Source: Acidobacteriota bacterium (GTDB lineage: Bacteria > Acidobacteriota > Terriglobia > Acidiferrales > UBA7541). Taken from it: a stretch of DNA of 55,365 nucleotides. The first letter of the stretch is position 1; each line of letters opens with the position of its first letter. The position numbers and the translations under genes are program-made. Positions 14,848 to 22,325 of this stretch are shown here, one piece after another. A model generated the notes under the pieces. It was not told where the DNA came from. It worked only from the letters and a program-made list of their open reading frames with translations, and ran no database searches. The stretch spans positions 1-55,365 of the forward strand of contig JACQDE010000056.1 in assembly GCA_016201285.1 (NCBI GenBank), written 5' to 3'.

Positions 14848-16557
14848 ATGATGCGTTTTTCCTTTGCGATTTGTCCGCTGATGTTGTTTGCCGTCGGAGC
14901 GGCGGCGGCCGGAGAAGCCAGGCCGCCGGCGGACCTCGTCGTTCTCAACGGCAAGGTGTGGACCGTGGACCCGGCCAAGCCGCGCGCGGAGGCGATTGCC
15001 GTGGTGGGCGACCGCATCGCCGCGGTGGGCACCAACGAGGAAATCAAGAAATGGATGGGGCCCAACACGCGCACGATTGACGCGCGCGGCAAGACGGTGC
15101 TGCCCGGCCTGATTGACGCTCATGTGCATTTTTCGTCCGGAGGGTTTGAGATCAGCGCGGTGCAGCTCAAGGATACGGCCACACCCACAGAGTTTGCGCA
15201 GCGAATCGGCGAGCAAGCCAAGAAACAGCCGAATGGGGAATGGGTTCTCGGCGGCACGTGGGACCACGAAAACTGGCCGAACGCGCCGCTGCCCACGCGG
15301 GAGTGGATCGACAAGGTCACGCCGGACCGTCCGGTCTTCGTGAGCCGCTACGACGGGCACATGGCGCTGGCCAACAGCCTGGCGCTGAAGATGGCCGGCG
15401 TGACGCGCGAGACGCCGGCACCGCCTGGCGGCGAGATTGTGAAGGATGCGAAGGGCAATCCAACGGGCCTGCTGAAGGACGCAGCGATGGGCCTGGTGGA
15501 GCGCGCGATCCCGGCGCCGAGCGAAGAGCAGCTCACGCGCGCCATTCGCGCGGCGCTTGAGGAAGCGGCGCGGTTTGGCGTCACCGGGATTCACGACATT
15601 TCGAGCGCGGCGGACGTGCGCATCTATCAGCAATTGTTCGCGCGCGGCGAGCTGACCGCGCGCATCTACTGCATCACGCCCATCGAGCAGTGGGAGGCGC
15701 CCGCGCGCACCGGCATCCGCGCGAAGTTCGGAAACGAATGGATTCACCTTGGAGCCCTGAAAGGCTTTGCGGACGGCTCGCTCGGCTCGACGACGGCGCT
15801 TTTCTTCGAGCCGTTCGTGGACGCGCCGCACACCGCCGGGCTGCCCGCGGGGATGATGTTCCCCGAAGGCAACATGTTGAAGATGGCGCTGGGCGCGGAC
15901 GCGGCCGGGTTGCAGCTTGCCATCCACGCCATCGGTGACAAGGCCATCCGCATCATTCTGGACACCTACGCCGAGGTGGAAAAGCAGCACGGGCGCAGAG
16001 ACGCAGCCGGCGCGGCAACACCGAACGCGGAGCGCCGCTGGCGCATCGAGCACGCGCAGCACATGCACCCCGACGACTTCGTAAAGTTTGCAAAGCTGGG
16101 CGTGATCGCGTCCATGCAGCCGTACCACGCGATTGACGACGGGCGCTGGGCGGGAAAGCGCATCGGACGCGAGCGGTGCAAGACGACCTACGCCTTCCGC
16201 ACGTTCCTCGACAAGGGCGTGAAGCTGGCATTTAGCTCGGACTGGACCGTGGCGCCGCTCAATCCGCTGCTGGGAATGTACGCGGCGGTGACGCGCGCAA
16301 CGCTCGACGGGAAGAACCCCGGCGGGTGGTTCCCCGAGCAGAAGATTTCCCTGGCCGAAGCGATCGAGGCGTACACGATGGGTTCGGCGTACGCGGAGTT
16401 TGCGGAGAAGGAAAAGGGCTCGCTCACCGCGGGAAAGTTTGCGGACATTGTCGTTCTAGACTCCGATTTGTTTGCCATCGCGTCGGAGAAAATCAAGGAC
16501 GCGAAAGTGGTGATGACGGTCGTCGGCGGAAAGGTAGTTTACGAGGGGAAGAAATAA
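14848..16557 (+). CDS. Secreted amidohydrolase, YtcJ-like (amidohydrolase 3)
   Basis: 569-aa metal-dependent amidohydrolase. An N-terminal signal peptide (about residues 1-21, cleaved near AAAAG-EA) sends it to the periplasm. Then come a beta-sandwich (ADLVVLNGKVWTVDP), the metal site GLIDAHVHF, GTWDHENWP, FADGSLGS, the metal His in IHAIGDKA, RIEHAQH, and SSDWTVAPLNPL with the catalytic Asp. The C-terminal sandwich ends VVGGKVVYEGK. YtcJ relatives hydrolyse N-substituted formamides or unknown cyclic amides; the substrate here is unknown. ATG codons at 14848 and 14851 are both possible. Confidence 0.9.
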   Translation: MMRFSFAICPLMLFAVGAAAAGEARPPADLVVLNGKVWTVDPAKPRAEAIAVVGDRIAAVGTNEEIKKWMGPNTRTIDARGKTVLPGLIDAHVHFSSGGFEISAVQLKDTATPTEFAQRIGEQAKKQPNGEWVLGGTWDHENWPNAPLPTREWIDKVTPDRPVFVSRYDGHMALANSLALKMAGVTRETPAPPGGEIVKDAKGNPTGLLKDAAMGLVERAIPAPSEEQLTRAIRAALEEAARFGVTGIHDISSAADVRIYQQLFARGELTARIYCITPIEQWEAPARTGIRAKFGNEWIHLGALKGFADGSLGSTTALFFEPFVDAPHTAGLPAGMMFPEGNMLKMALGADAAGLQLAIHAIGDKAIRIILDTYAEVEKQHGRRDAAGAATPNAERRWRIEHAQHMHPDDFVKFAKLGVIASMQPYHAIDDGRWAGKRIGRERCKTTYAFRTFLDKGVKLAFSSDWTVAPLNPLLGMYAAVTRATLDGKNPGGWFPEQKISLAEAIEAYTMGSAYAEFAEKEKGSLTAGKFADIVVLDSDLFAIASEKIKDAKVVMTVVGGKVVYEGKK

Positions 16558-16614
16558 GAGAGATTCTCCGCTTCGCCCTGCACCGTTCGGTGCAGCGCTT
16601 CACGCAGGATGACG
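16558..16614. repeat. Dispersed repeat, GAGATyCyTCG...GATGAC family, with inserted hairpin
   Basis: GAGAGATTCTCCGCTTCGCC and GCAGGATGACG flank a perfect hairpin (CTGCACCG / CGGTGCAG, loop TT). It begins just behind the amidohydrolase stop codon and may double as a transcript end. Confidence 0.65.
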
Positions 16615-16626
16615 AACGAAAAGAGA

Positions 16627-16684
16627 CCGCACGAAAGGGCGGTGCTACAAACCCAAAGATGCCGGCCTAAAGGCCGGCGCTACG
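16627..16684. repeat. Tandem pair of GCTAC-tagged hairpin repeats
   Basis: First hairpin ACCGC...GCGGT followed by GCTAC (16627-16649); second GCCGGCC-TAAA-GGCCGGC followed by GCTAC (16662-16684). They separate the convergent amidohydrolase and lysA genes. Confidence 0.75.
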
Positions 16685-16691
16685 GGCCGCG

Positions 16692-17990
16692 CTATTCACC
16701 GCGGATGAGATCGGATAGGGATTCGCGGCGGCGGATAACGCGAAAACGAGAGCGTTCGACCAGCACTTCAGCCGGGCGGGGACGAGAATTGTAGTTCGAG
16801 GCGGCGACAAAGCCGTAGGCGCCGGCGCCCCAGAGGACGAGCAGGTCACCGTAGTTCACCTCACCAAAGGGCCAATCCTGCAGAAAACAATCGCCGGTTT
16901 CGCAGACCGGGCCGACGATGTCCACGCGCGACGACGAGCGGGGGCGTAAAGCCCTCGCTACAGTGATGGGATGAACTGCGCCGTAGAGCGCGGGGCGGAT
17001 CATGTCGTTCATCGCCGCGTCCACCACGACGAACGTTTTTCCGCGATTTTGTTTCGTATAGAGGACGCGGGTGAGGAGCACACCCGCGGGGCCAACGATG
17101 ACGCGGCCGGGCTCGAGCAGTAGGTGGCAGCCGAGCGGCCTGACGGTGCGCGCGACCACGGCGGCGTAGTCGCGGACGTCGAGCGGGTCTTCCGCGGAAT
17201 AGCGCACGCCGATGCCGCCGCCGAAGTCGAGATACTGGAGGGGAACGCCGGCGCGGGAAAGCTCGCGAACGAAATCCGCGAGGCGCGCGATGGCGCGGCG
17301 GAAAGGCGCGGGGCTCAGGATCTGCGAGCCGATGTGCGCGCTGATTCCCTGCCAGTGAATCCAACGCGAACCCTTGTGGGCAAAGTAGAGGCGGCGGGCG
17401 TCGTCCCAGTCCACGCCGAACTTGTGGCGGTGATGGCCGGTGGAAATGTGCGGATGGCCGCCGGCTTCGACATCGGGATTGACGCGGATGCCGGCCGGGG
17501 CGGCCCGCCTAAGGCGGGCGGCTTCAGCCGCGAGGATTTCCAGCTCCGCTTCCGATTCGACGTTGAAGAGAAGGATCCCAGCGCGAATGGCTTCGCGGAT
17601 TTCTTCGCGGGTTTTACCTACCCCGGAAAAAACAATTTTTTTCGGCGAAACGCCTGCCCGTCGCAAGCGGTGGAGTTCGCCGCCGGAAACGATGTCAAAC
17701 CCGCTGCCGAGGCGCGCAAGGAGGCGCAGCACGGAAAGGTTCGAGTTGGCTTTTACCGAATAACAGATGGTGTGCGGAACGCCACGCGGGCCGGCGAAGG
17801 CGCGATCGAGGCTGCGGTACGCGGCGGTGATGGCAGCGCCGGAGTAGACATAAGCTGGCGTGCCGACGCGATCGGCGATTGCTTTGAGTGCAACGTGCTC
17901 GCAGTGGAGTTCTCCGCCGCGGCGGACGAAGAACGGCGTGAAATCGGCAGGGTCGGTGAAGCGGTTCGAGGTGGCCCGAGATTTTCCCAC
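16692..17990 (-). CDS. lysA: Diaminopimelate decarboxylase
   Basis: PLP enzyme for the last step of lysine biosynthesis (meso-DAP to L-lysine). 432 aa, fold type III. YSVKANSN carries the PLP lysine (about residue 79), GSGFDIVSGGEL and GIRVNPDVEAGGH follow, HKFG, GGGIGV (phosphate-binding), EPGRVIVGPAG, and the second-domain GPVCETGDCF and WGAGAYGF are all intact. Between VHPI and VDIVGPVCE the protein has an extra ARALRPRSSSR stretch that coincides with a GCTAC-tagged hairpin repeat (16938-16961) read in frame. It starts 3 nt after the stop codon of the SpoIIE phosphatase upstream on the same strand. Confidence 0.94.
   Translation of the reverse strand: MGKSRATSNRFTDPADFTPFFVRRGGELHCEHVALKAIADRVGTPAYVYSGAAITAAYRSLDRAFAGPRGVPHTICYSVKANSNLSVLRLLARLGSGFDIVSGGELHRLRRAGVSPKKIVFSGVGKTREEIREAIRAGILLFNVESEAELEILAAEAARLRRAAPAGIRVNPDVEAGGHPHISTGHHRHKFGVDWDDARRLYFAHKGSRWIHWQGISAHIGSQILSPAPFRRAIARLADFVRELSRAGVPLQYLDFGGGIGVRYSAEDPLDVRDYAAVVARTVRPLGCHLLLEPGRVIVGPAGVLLTRVLYTKQNRGKTFVVVDAAMNDMIRPALYGAVHPITVARALRPRSSSRVDIVGPVCETGDCFLQDWPFGEVNYGDLLVLWGAGAYGFVAASNYNSRPRPAEVLVERSRFRVIRRRESLSDLIRGE
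16938..16961. repeat. GCTAC-tagged hairpin repeat inside lysA
   Basis: GCGGGGGC-GTAAA-GCCCTCGC followed by TAC, one mismatch in the stem. It is in frame in lysA and encodes part of a non-conserved loop. Confidence 0.6.
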
Positions 17991-17992
17991 GG

Positions 17993-19744
17993 CTATTTGA
18001 CCTTGAGGATCACCAGGGTGCGGTCGTCGCCGGCGGGCGCGCCATCGGCGAAACGCTCGACGTCGGCCAGCACGAGGTCGGCAAACTCCGCGGCGGCGAG
18101 CGCAGCGTTGGCGGCGATGAGATCCAAGAGGCGGTGCGTGCCGTAAAACTCGCCGCGGCGGCTCGAGGCCTCGGTGATGCCGTCGGAATAGAACACGAGC
18201 ATGTCACCCGGGTCAAGCGTGGTGGACCACTCGTCGTAAGAAACCTCGTCCATCATGCCGAGGGGAAAACCTACGAGATTGAGTTTTTCGCAGCGGCCGC
18301 TCTTCCAGAGCAGCGGCTGGGACTGGCCGGCATTGGCGATGCGCAGGCGCTGGCGGCCGCGCTGCCAGGTGGCAAAGCAGAGCGTCATGAAGCGGTCCTC
18401 GATGCGGCGCTCGCCGAGCAGGCGGTTCATCTCGCAGAGCATGGCGGCGGGCTGAAGCTTCTGCTGAGCCAGGCTGCGGAGAATGCCGATGCCAACGGCA
18501 CAATAGAGGGCGGCGGCGGTGCCTTTGCCGCTGACGTCGCCCAGGGCCACGCCGAGCTGCTGCGGGCCGTAGCGGATGAAATCGTAGAGGTCGCCACCGA
18601 CCTCGCGGGCGGAGTCGTAACGGGCGGCGATGTCGAGACCGTAATCCTCCGCGGGAACTTTTCGTAGCAGACCGCCCTGGATGCGGCGGGCGGCCTGGAG
18701 TTCGCGCTCCATGCGGGCCTCGTCGCGGGTCACCTGCTCGTAGAGCCGCGCGTTTTCGAGCGACACAGCCAGGTGCGCGGCAAGGATGGAGAGTGTCTGG
18801 ACGTGGTCTTCGGTGAAGTAGTTGAGCTGCGGACTTTCCAGGTCCATGACGCCGATGACACGGCCTTTGAAAACCATCGGGATGGCCAGCTCCGAGCGCG
18901 TTTCCGCATTCAAGGCCAGATAACGCGGGTCAGCACTGACGTCGGGAACGAGCACCGGCTGGCGGCTCAAAGCGGCGGCGCCGACGATGCCCTCGCTGGC
19001 CGGAACGGCGAATTTTTCCTGGACGCGCTCGCCGAACTTGACGGTGATGCGGTGGCGGAAAGTGTGGTCGCGCTCGTCGTAGAGAAGGATGGAAAAAATC
19101 TGGTAGTCAATGACGCGCTTGGCGAGCTCGGCGGCGCGGCGGAGCAGGGCCTCGACTTCGAGGATGGAGCCGGCATCGCGGGCGACCTCGTGGAGCAGGA
19201 TGAGCGTCTCGGCCTGGTCGCGGGCGTGCTCGAAGAGACGGGCGTTCTCGATGGCGATGGCGAGGCGGCCGGCGAGAAGCGTGAGGATGTTCTGCTGGTC
19301 GCGGGTGAAGTAGTCGAGCTCACGGCTCTGGATGTCCAGCACGCCGATGCATTTGCCCTTGATCATCAGCGGCACGGCCAGCTCGGAGCGGACGCTCTCG
19401 ACGGCGTTGATATAGTTCTGTTCCCTGGAGACATCGCCGACGCGGATGGCTCTGCCGGACGCCGCCGCGCGCCCGGTGATGCCCTGTCCCAACGCCACGC
19501 GCCAGCCCTCCACTACTTCCTGGCGGTGGCCGATGGCCAAGCGAAAGGTGAGGTGCTCGCTGTGAGCGTCAAGCAGCAGCACGGCAAAAATCTCGTAGTC
19601 CACGAGGCGCTTGATCAGCGCGGCGGTCCTGGCCAGGACGTCGCCGAGCTCCAGCGAGGCGTTGATCTCCTGGACGATCTCGACCAGGGTGGCCAACACC
19701 TCAGTGGGCACAGTGACCGGGGCTTGCGTTTCGACAGGGTCCAT
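17993..19744 (-). CDS. GAF-GAF-SpoIIE protein phosphatase (RsbU-like)
   Basis: 583-aa cytoplasmic signalling protein: GAF domain 1 (about residues 25-170), GAF domain 2 (about 190-340), a coiled-coil linker (EQVTRDEARMERELQAARRIQ, about 345-365) and a C-terminal PP2C-type SpoIIE phosphatase. Metal-binding signatures are GGDLYDF, ALGDVSGKGTAAAL and the late FYSDGITEA and GDDRTLVILK. Such proteins dephosphorylate an anti-sigma factor antagonist in partner-switching pathways; no antagonist or anti-sigma gene is in the window. The sensed ligand is unknown. It may be co-transcribed with lysA, which starts 3 nt after it. Confidence 0.92.
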   Translation of the reverse strand: MDPVETQAPVTVPTEVLATLVEIVQEINASLELGDVLARTAALIKRLVDYEIFAVLLLDAHSEHLTFRLAIGHRQEVVEGWRVALGQGITGRAAASGRAIRVGDVSREQNYINAVESVRSELAVPLMIKGKCIGVLDIQSRELDYFTRDQQNILTLLAGRLAIAIENARLFEHARDQAETLILLHEVARDAGSILEVEALLRRAAELAKRVIDYQIFSILLYDERDHTFRHRITVKFGERVQEKFAVPASEGIVGAAALSRQPVLVPDVSADPRYLALNAETRSELAIPMVFKGRVIGVMDLESPQLNYFTEDHVQTLSILAAHLAVSLENARLYEQVTRDEARMERELQAARRIQGGLLRKVPAEDYGLDIAARYDSAREVGGDLYDFIRYGPQQLGVALGDVSGKGTAAALYCAVGIGILRSLAQQKLQPAAMLCEMNRLLGERRIEDRFMTLCFATWQRGRQRLRIANAGQSQPLLWKSGRCEKLNLVGFPLGMMDEVSYDEWSTTLDPGDMLVFYSDGITEASSRRGEFYGTHRLLDLIAANAALAAAEFADLVLADVERFADGAPAGDDRTLVILKVK

Positions 19745-19840
19745 TCGTTTGTAAGCGGTACGCGGCGCGGATGGTGCGAGACGCGCGGCGATGGCGTCAC
19801 ACCATTATAGCAGGCGGCGGAGAACGGCGCGGCTGAGGGA

Positions 19841-19867
19841 GAGATCCCTCGCTTCGCGCAAGATGAC
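19841..19867. repeat. Dispersed repeat of the GAGATyCyTCG...GATGAC family
   Basis: GAGATCCCTCGCTTCGCGC followed by AAGATGACG, in the gap between the deoC stop and the phosphatase start. Confidence 0.6.
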
Positions 19868-19889
19868 GCTGCGCAAGACCAGGGCAGCG

Positions 19890-20798
19890 TCAGTTGCGGG
19901 TGATGCCGCAGGCTTCTTCGAGGATGCGCACGCTGGCAGAGGCGCCGATGCGGGTGGCGCCAGCGCTGACCATTTTCTTGAAGTCTTCGATGTTGCGGAT
20001 GCCGCCGGCGGCCTTGACGCCCATCTCGCGGCCGACGGCGGCGCGCATCAGGCCGACGTCCTCTGCGGTGGCGCCGCCGGGGCCGAAGCCGGTGGAGGTC
20101 TTCACGAAGTCGGCGCCGGCGTTCTTGCAGGCGATCGAGGCGCGGACTTTTTCTTCGTTGGTGAGCAACGCGGTCTCGAGAATGACTTTGCAGATGGCGC
20201 CGCCGCGGTGGCAGGCTTCGACCACGCCGCGCACGTCGAGTTCGACGATCTCGTCCTGGCCGGACTTGAGCGCGCCGACGTTGATGACCATGTCGATTTC
20301 CTCTGCGCCGAGCTTGATGGCTTCTTCGGTTTCGTAGATTTTCACCTGCGGTAGGGTGGCGCCGAGCGGAAAACCAGCCACGGTGCAGACCTTTACTGTA
20401 GAGCCGTGCACATGCTCGGCCGCGAGCGGCACGTACCATGGATTCACGCAGACGGAAGCGAAGCCGAAGCGGACGGCTTCCTGGCAAAGCTTGATGACCT
20501 GGTCGCGGGTGGCGTCGGGCTTGAGCAGCGTGTGGTCAATGAACGGGGCGATGGCGGCTTCGCACTGCTGGACGGAAGCGCCGGCGGAGATGCGGTCGGC
20601 GCCGGCATCCATTACCTTGCGGGTTTTCTCCGCGCATTTCTCGACGCAACATTGCTGGCAATCAGCGCAGATGGCTTCATCGGAGGGACAGGCACCGGCG
20701 GGTCTTGCGCCACCCAGATAGTGGACCACCTCATCGGTGATGGCGGAAATGATCAGCTCGAGCTGGCGTTGGTCCATGGGAGCTGTTCCAGAAGCCAT
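19890..20798 (-). CDS. deoC: Deoxyribose-phosphate aldolase with Cys-rich N-terminal extension
   Basis: Cleaves 2-deoxyribose-5-phosphate to glyceraldehyde-3-phosphate and acetaldehyde. The DeoC barrel begins near IDHTLLKPDAT (about residue 89); the Schiff-base lysine is in DFVKTSTGFG and the proton-relay lysine in GVKAAGGIR. The first ~80 residues are extra: an amphipathic helix (MDQRQLELIISAITDEVVHY, residues 8-27) and a cluster of six cysteines (C37, C44, C47, C50, C51, C55). Amphipathic N-terminal helices of this type target enzymes into bacterial microcompartments in other bacteria, but no shell gene is present here. Third gene of the hpt-rpiB-deoC run. Confidence 0.92.
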   Translation of the reverse strand: MASGTAPMDQRQLELIISAITDEVVHYLGGARPAGACPSDEAICADCQQCCVEKCAEKTRKVMDAGADRISAGASVQQCEAAIAPFIDHTLLKPDATRDQVIKLCQEAVRFGFASVCVNPWYVPLAAEHVHGSTVKVCTVAGFPLGATLPQVKIYETEEAIKLGAEEIDMVINVGALKSGQDEIVELDVRGVVEACHRGGAICKVILETALLTNEEKVRASIACKNAGADFVKTSTGFGPGGATAEDVGLMRAAVGREMGVKAAGGIRNIEDFKKMVSAGATRIGASASVRILEEACGITRN

Positions 20799-20831
20799 GA
20801 TCCGTTCTCCTGGGCGCGGCGAGCAGCGCCC

Positions 20832-21443
20832 CTACTTGCCGTGTTTCGATTCGATCGCCCGGATCTTATCAAGGCGGTGCTGATGGCGGCCGCCCGCAAA
20901 CGGCGTTTCCAGCCACAGGGCCACGATCTCGCGCGCGACGTCCGAGAAAATCAGCTTGGCGCCCAGTGAAAGAATGTTGGCGTCGTTGTGCTCGCGGCTG
21001 TTGCGCGCAGTGGCCCGATCATAGCACAGCGCCGCGCGGGCGCCGGGCACCTTGTTGGCGGCGATCGCGGAGCCGATGCCGGCGCTATCAATGATGATAC
21101 CGCGCCAGGCGTCGCCGCGGACGACGGCGTTGGCCACCGCTTCGGCAAAGTCGGGATAATCGACGGCGTCGGCCGAGTCGGTGCCCTGGTCGAGAACGAC
21201 GTAGCCCCAGGTGCGCAGGTAGGCTTTCAATTCTTCTTTGAGAGGATAGCCGCCGTGATCGGCGCCAATGGCCACCACGCGATCCGCGCCGCCGCGCCGC
21301 GGTTCGACCGCGCGCAGGGTGATGTTGCGGCGCTCGGCCTCTTCGCGGGCCAGCGGAGTGATAAGCGTATCGGGCGTGATGGTAAGCTCGCCGCCGGAGG
21401 CGACGCCATCGAGATCCCGCGCGGTGAGCACGTTGCGAGGCAC
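20832..21443 (-). CDS. rpiB: RpiB/LacA-type sugar-phosphate isomerase with N-terminal extension
   Basis: 203 aa. Residues 55-203 form an RpiB domain (VVAIGADHGGYPLKEEL; DYPDFA; AIAANKVPGARAALCYD; NSREHNDANILSLGA; PFAGGRHQHRLDKI). The catalytic Cys of E. coli RpiB, in its ICGTGIG loop, is replaced by Asp119-Ser120 (IIIDSAGIG), so the chemistry may differ. Residues 1-50 are a small extra domain with ITPDTLITPLAREEA, similar to the TPxAR motif at the N-terminus of EutT-type proteins (recollection). The start is a GTG 1 nt after the hpt stop. Pentose-phosphate metabolism alongside DeoC is the best guess. Confidence 0.85.
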   Translation of the reverse strand: MPRNVLTARDLDGVASGGELTITPDTLITPLAREEAERRNITLRAVEPRRGGADRVVAIGADHGGYPLKEELKAYLRTWGYVVLDQGTDSADAVDYPDFAEAVANAVVRGDAWRGIIIDSAGIGSAIAANKVPGARAALCYDRATARNSREHNDANILSLGAKLIFSDVAREIVALWLETPFAGGRHQHRLDKIRAIESKHGK

Positions 21444-21444
21444 G

Positions 21445-21990
21445 TTATTGCGGCGGCAGCGTCAGGATGCAGACGTCTTTCAGGTTGCGGTAGCGCTCGG
21501 CATAGTCCAGCCCGTAGCCGACGACGAATTCGTTGGGAATCTTGAAGCCGACGTAATCGGCCTTCACTTCCTGAATGCGGCGCGAGGGCTTGTCGAGCAG
21601 CGCGGCGATGCGCAGGGACCTGGGCCTGCGCTGCTTCAGCACGCGGCAGAGATAGTTGAGCGTGAGACCGGTGTCGAGGATGTCCTCGACCAAAATGACG
21701 TTGAGCCCTTCAATGCTGGTGTCCAGGTCCTTGTAGAGGCGGACCTGTCCCGAGGATTCCTTTCCCTTGCCGTAGCTGGCGACGGCCATGAAGTCAATGG
21801 AGACGTCGGTGCTTTGGAAGTTGCGGATGAGGTCGGAGAGAAAGATGCAAGCGCCCTTGAGCACGCCGATGAGATGAACGCGCTCGCCCTTAAAGTCGCG
21901 CTCGACCTGGCGGGCCATCTCCCGGATGCGGCGCTGGAGGGCGCCGTTGCGGATAAGGACTTTCAGGTGTTCATCGCTTCGCTGAGCCAC
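21445..21990 (-). CDS. hpt: Hypoxanthine phosphoribosyltransferase
   Basis: Purine salvage enzyme making IMP/GMP from hypoxanthine or guanine and PRPP. 181 aa when started at the GTG at 21990, which has AAGGGAGG upstream (about 22001-22008); the open frame runs further but the extension is not conserved. PRPP-binding motif VILVEDILDTGLTL, the HLIGVLKGACIFLSDL N-terminal block and the C-terminal YVGFKIPNEFVVGYGLDY are typical. First gene of a minus-strand operon with rpiB (1-nt gap) and deoC, which together point to nucleoside salvage and catabolism. Confidence 0.93.
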   Translation of the reverse strand: MAQRSDEHLKVLIRNGALQRRIREMARQVERDFKGERVHLIGVLKGACIFLSDLIRNFQSTDVSIDFMAVASYGKGKESSGQVRLYKDLDTSIEGLNVILVEDILDTGLTLNYLCRVLKQRRPRSLRIAALLDKPSRRIQEVKADYVGFKIPNEFVVGYGLDYAERYRNLKDVCILTLPPQ

Positions 21991-22125
21991 GGGAATCCAA
22001 GCCTCCCTTGAACAAGGCGGGTAGAGTAACGCAGGGCGAGGGCGAGAACAAGGTGCTGAGGGAAGACCTTTGGTTTCGCAGACCGGGCGCAGGCATCGCG
22101 GCAAGGAATCCACAAAAGCCAGTCC

Positions 22126-22155
22126 TTGACAAGGCCTTTCATGGAACATTACAGT
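22126..22155 (+). promoter_or_regulatory. Promoter of the TonB receptor gene
   Basis: TTGACA (22126-22131), 18-nt spacer, TACAGT (22150-22155). The predicted transcript starts near 22162 and has a leader of about 160 nt before the ATG at 22326. That leader holds GC-rich complementary segments but no riboswitch class that I recognise. Confidence 0.55.
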
Positions 22156-22325
22156 ACCCAGCATCTTGGGGGTGGGGTGCCAGCCAAGCCTGTATCGAAG
22201 ATGTTCTCGCACGGGACGGTGGAAGTCACAGGAGACGTGCGGTGGGGTGTGCGGGAGTCCCGCCTGGCTGATGCAGCAGCTTTTGCAGACGCAATTGATT
22301 CCGAGGACTTTGCAGGAGGAAAACG

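Noticed and set aside
14653-16128. Long open frame (about 490 codons) antisense to the amidohydrolase and nadK end
   Set aside because: Arg/His/Gly-rich composition without domains; it mirrors GC-rich codon use of the real genes on the other strand.
22162-22325. Cobalamin or other known riboswitch in the TonB receptor leader
   Set aside because: I looked for the B12-box type signature and other conserved boxes and found none.
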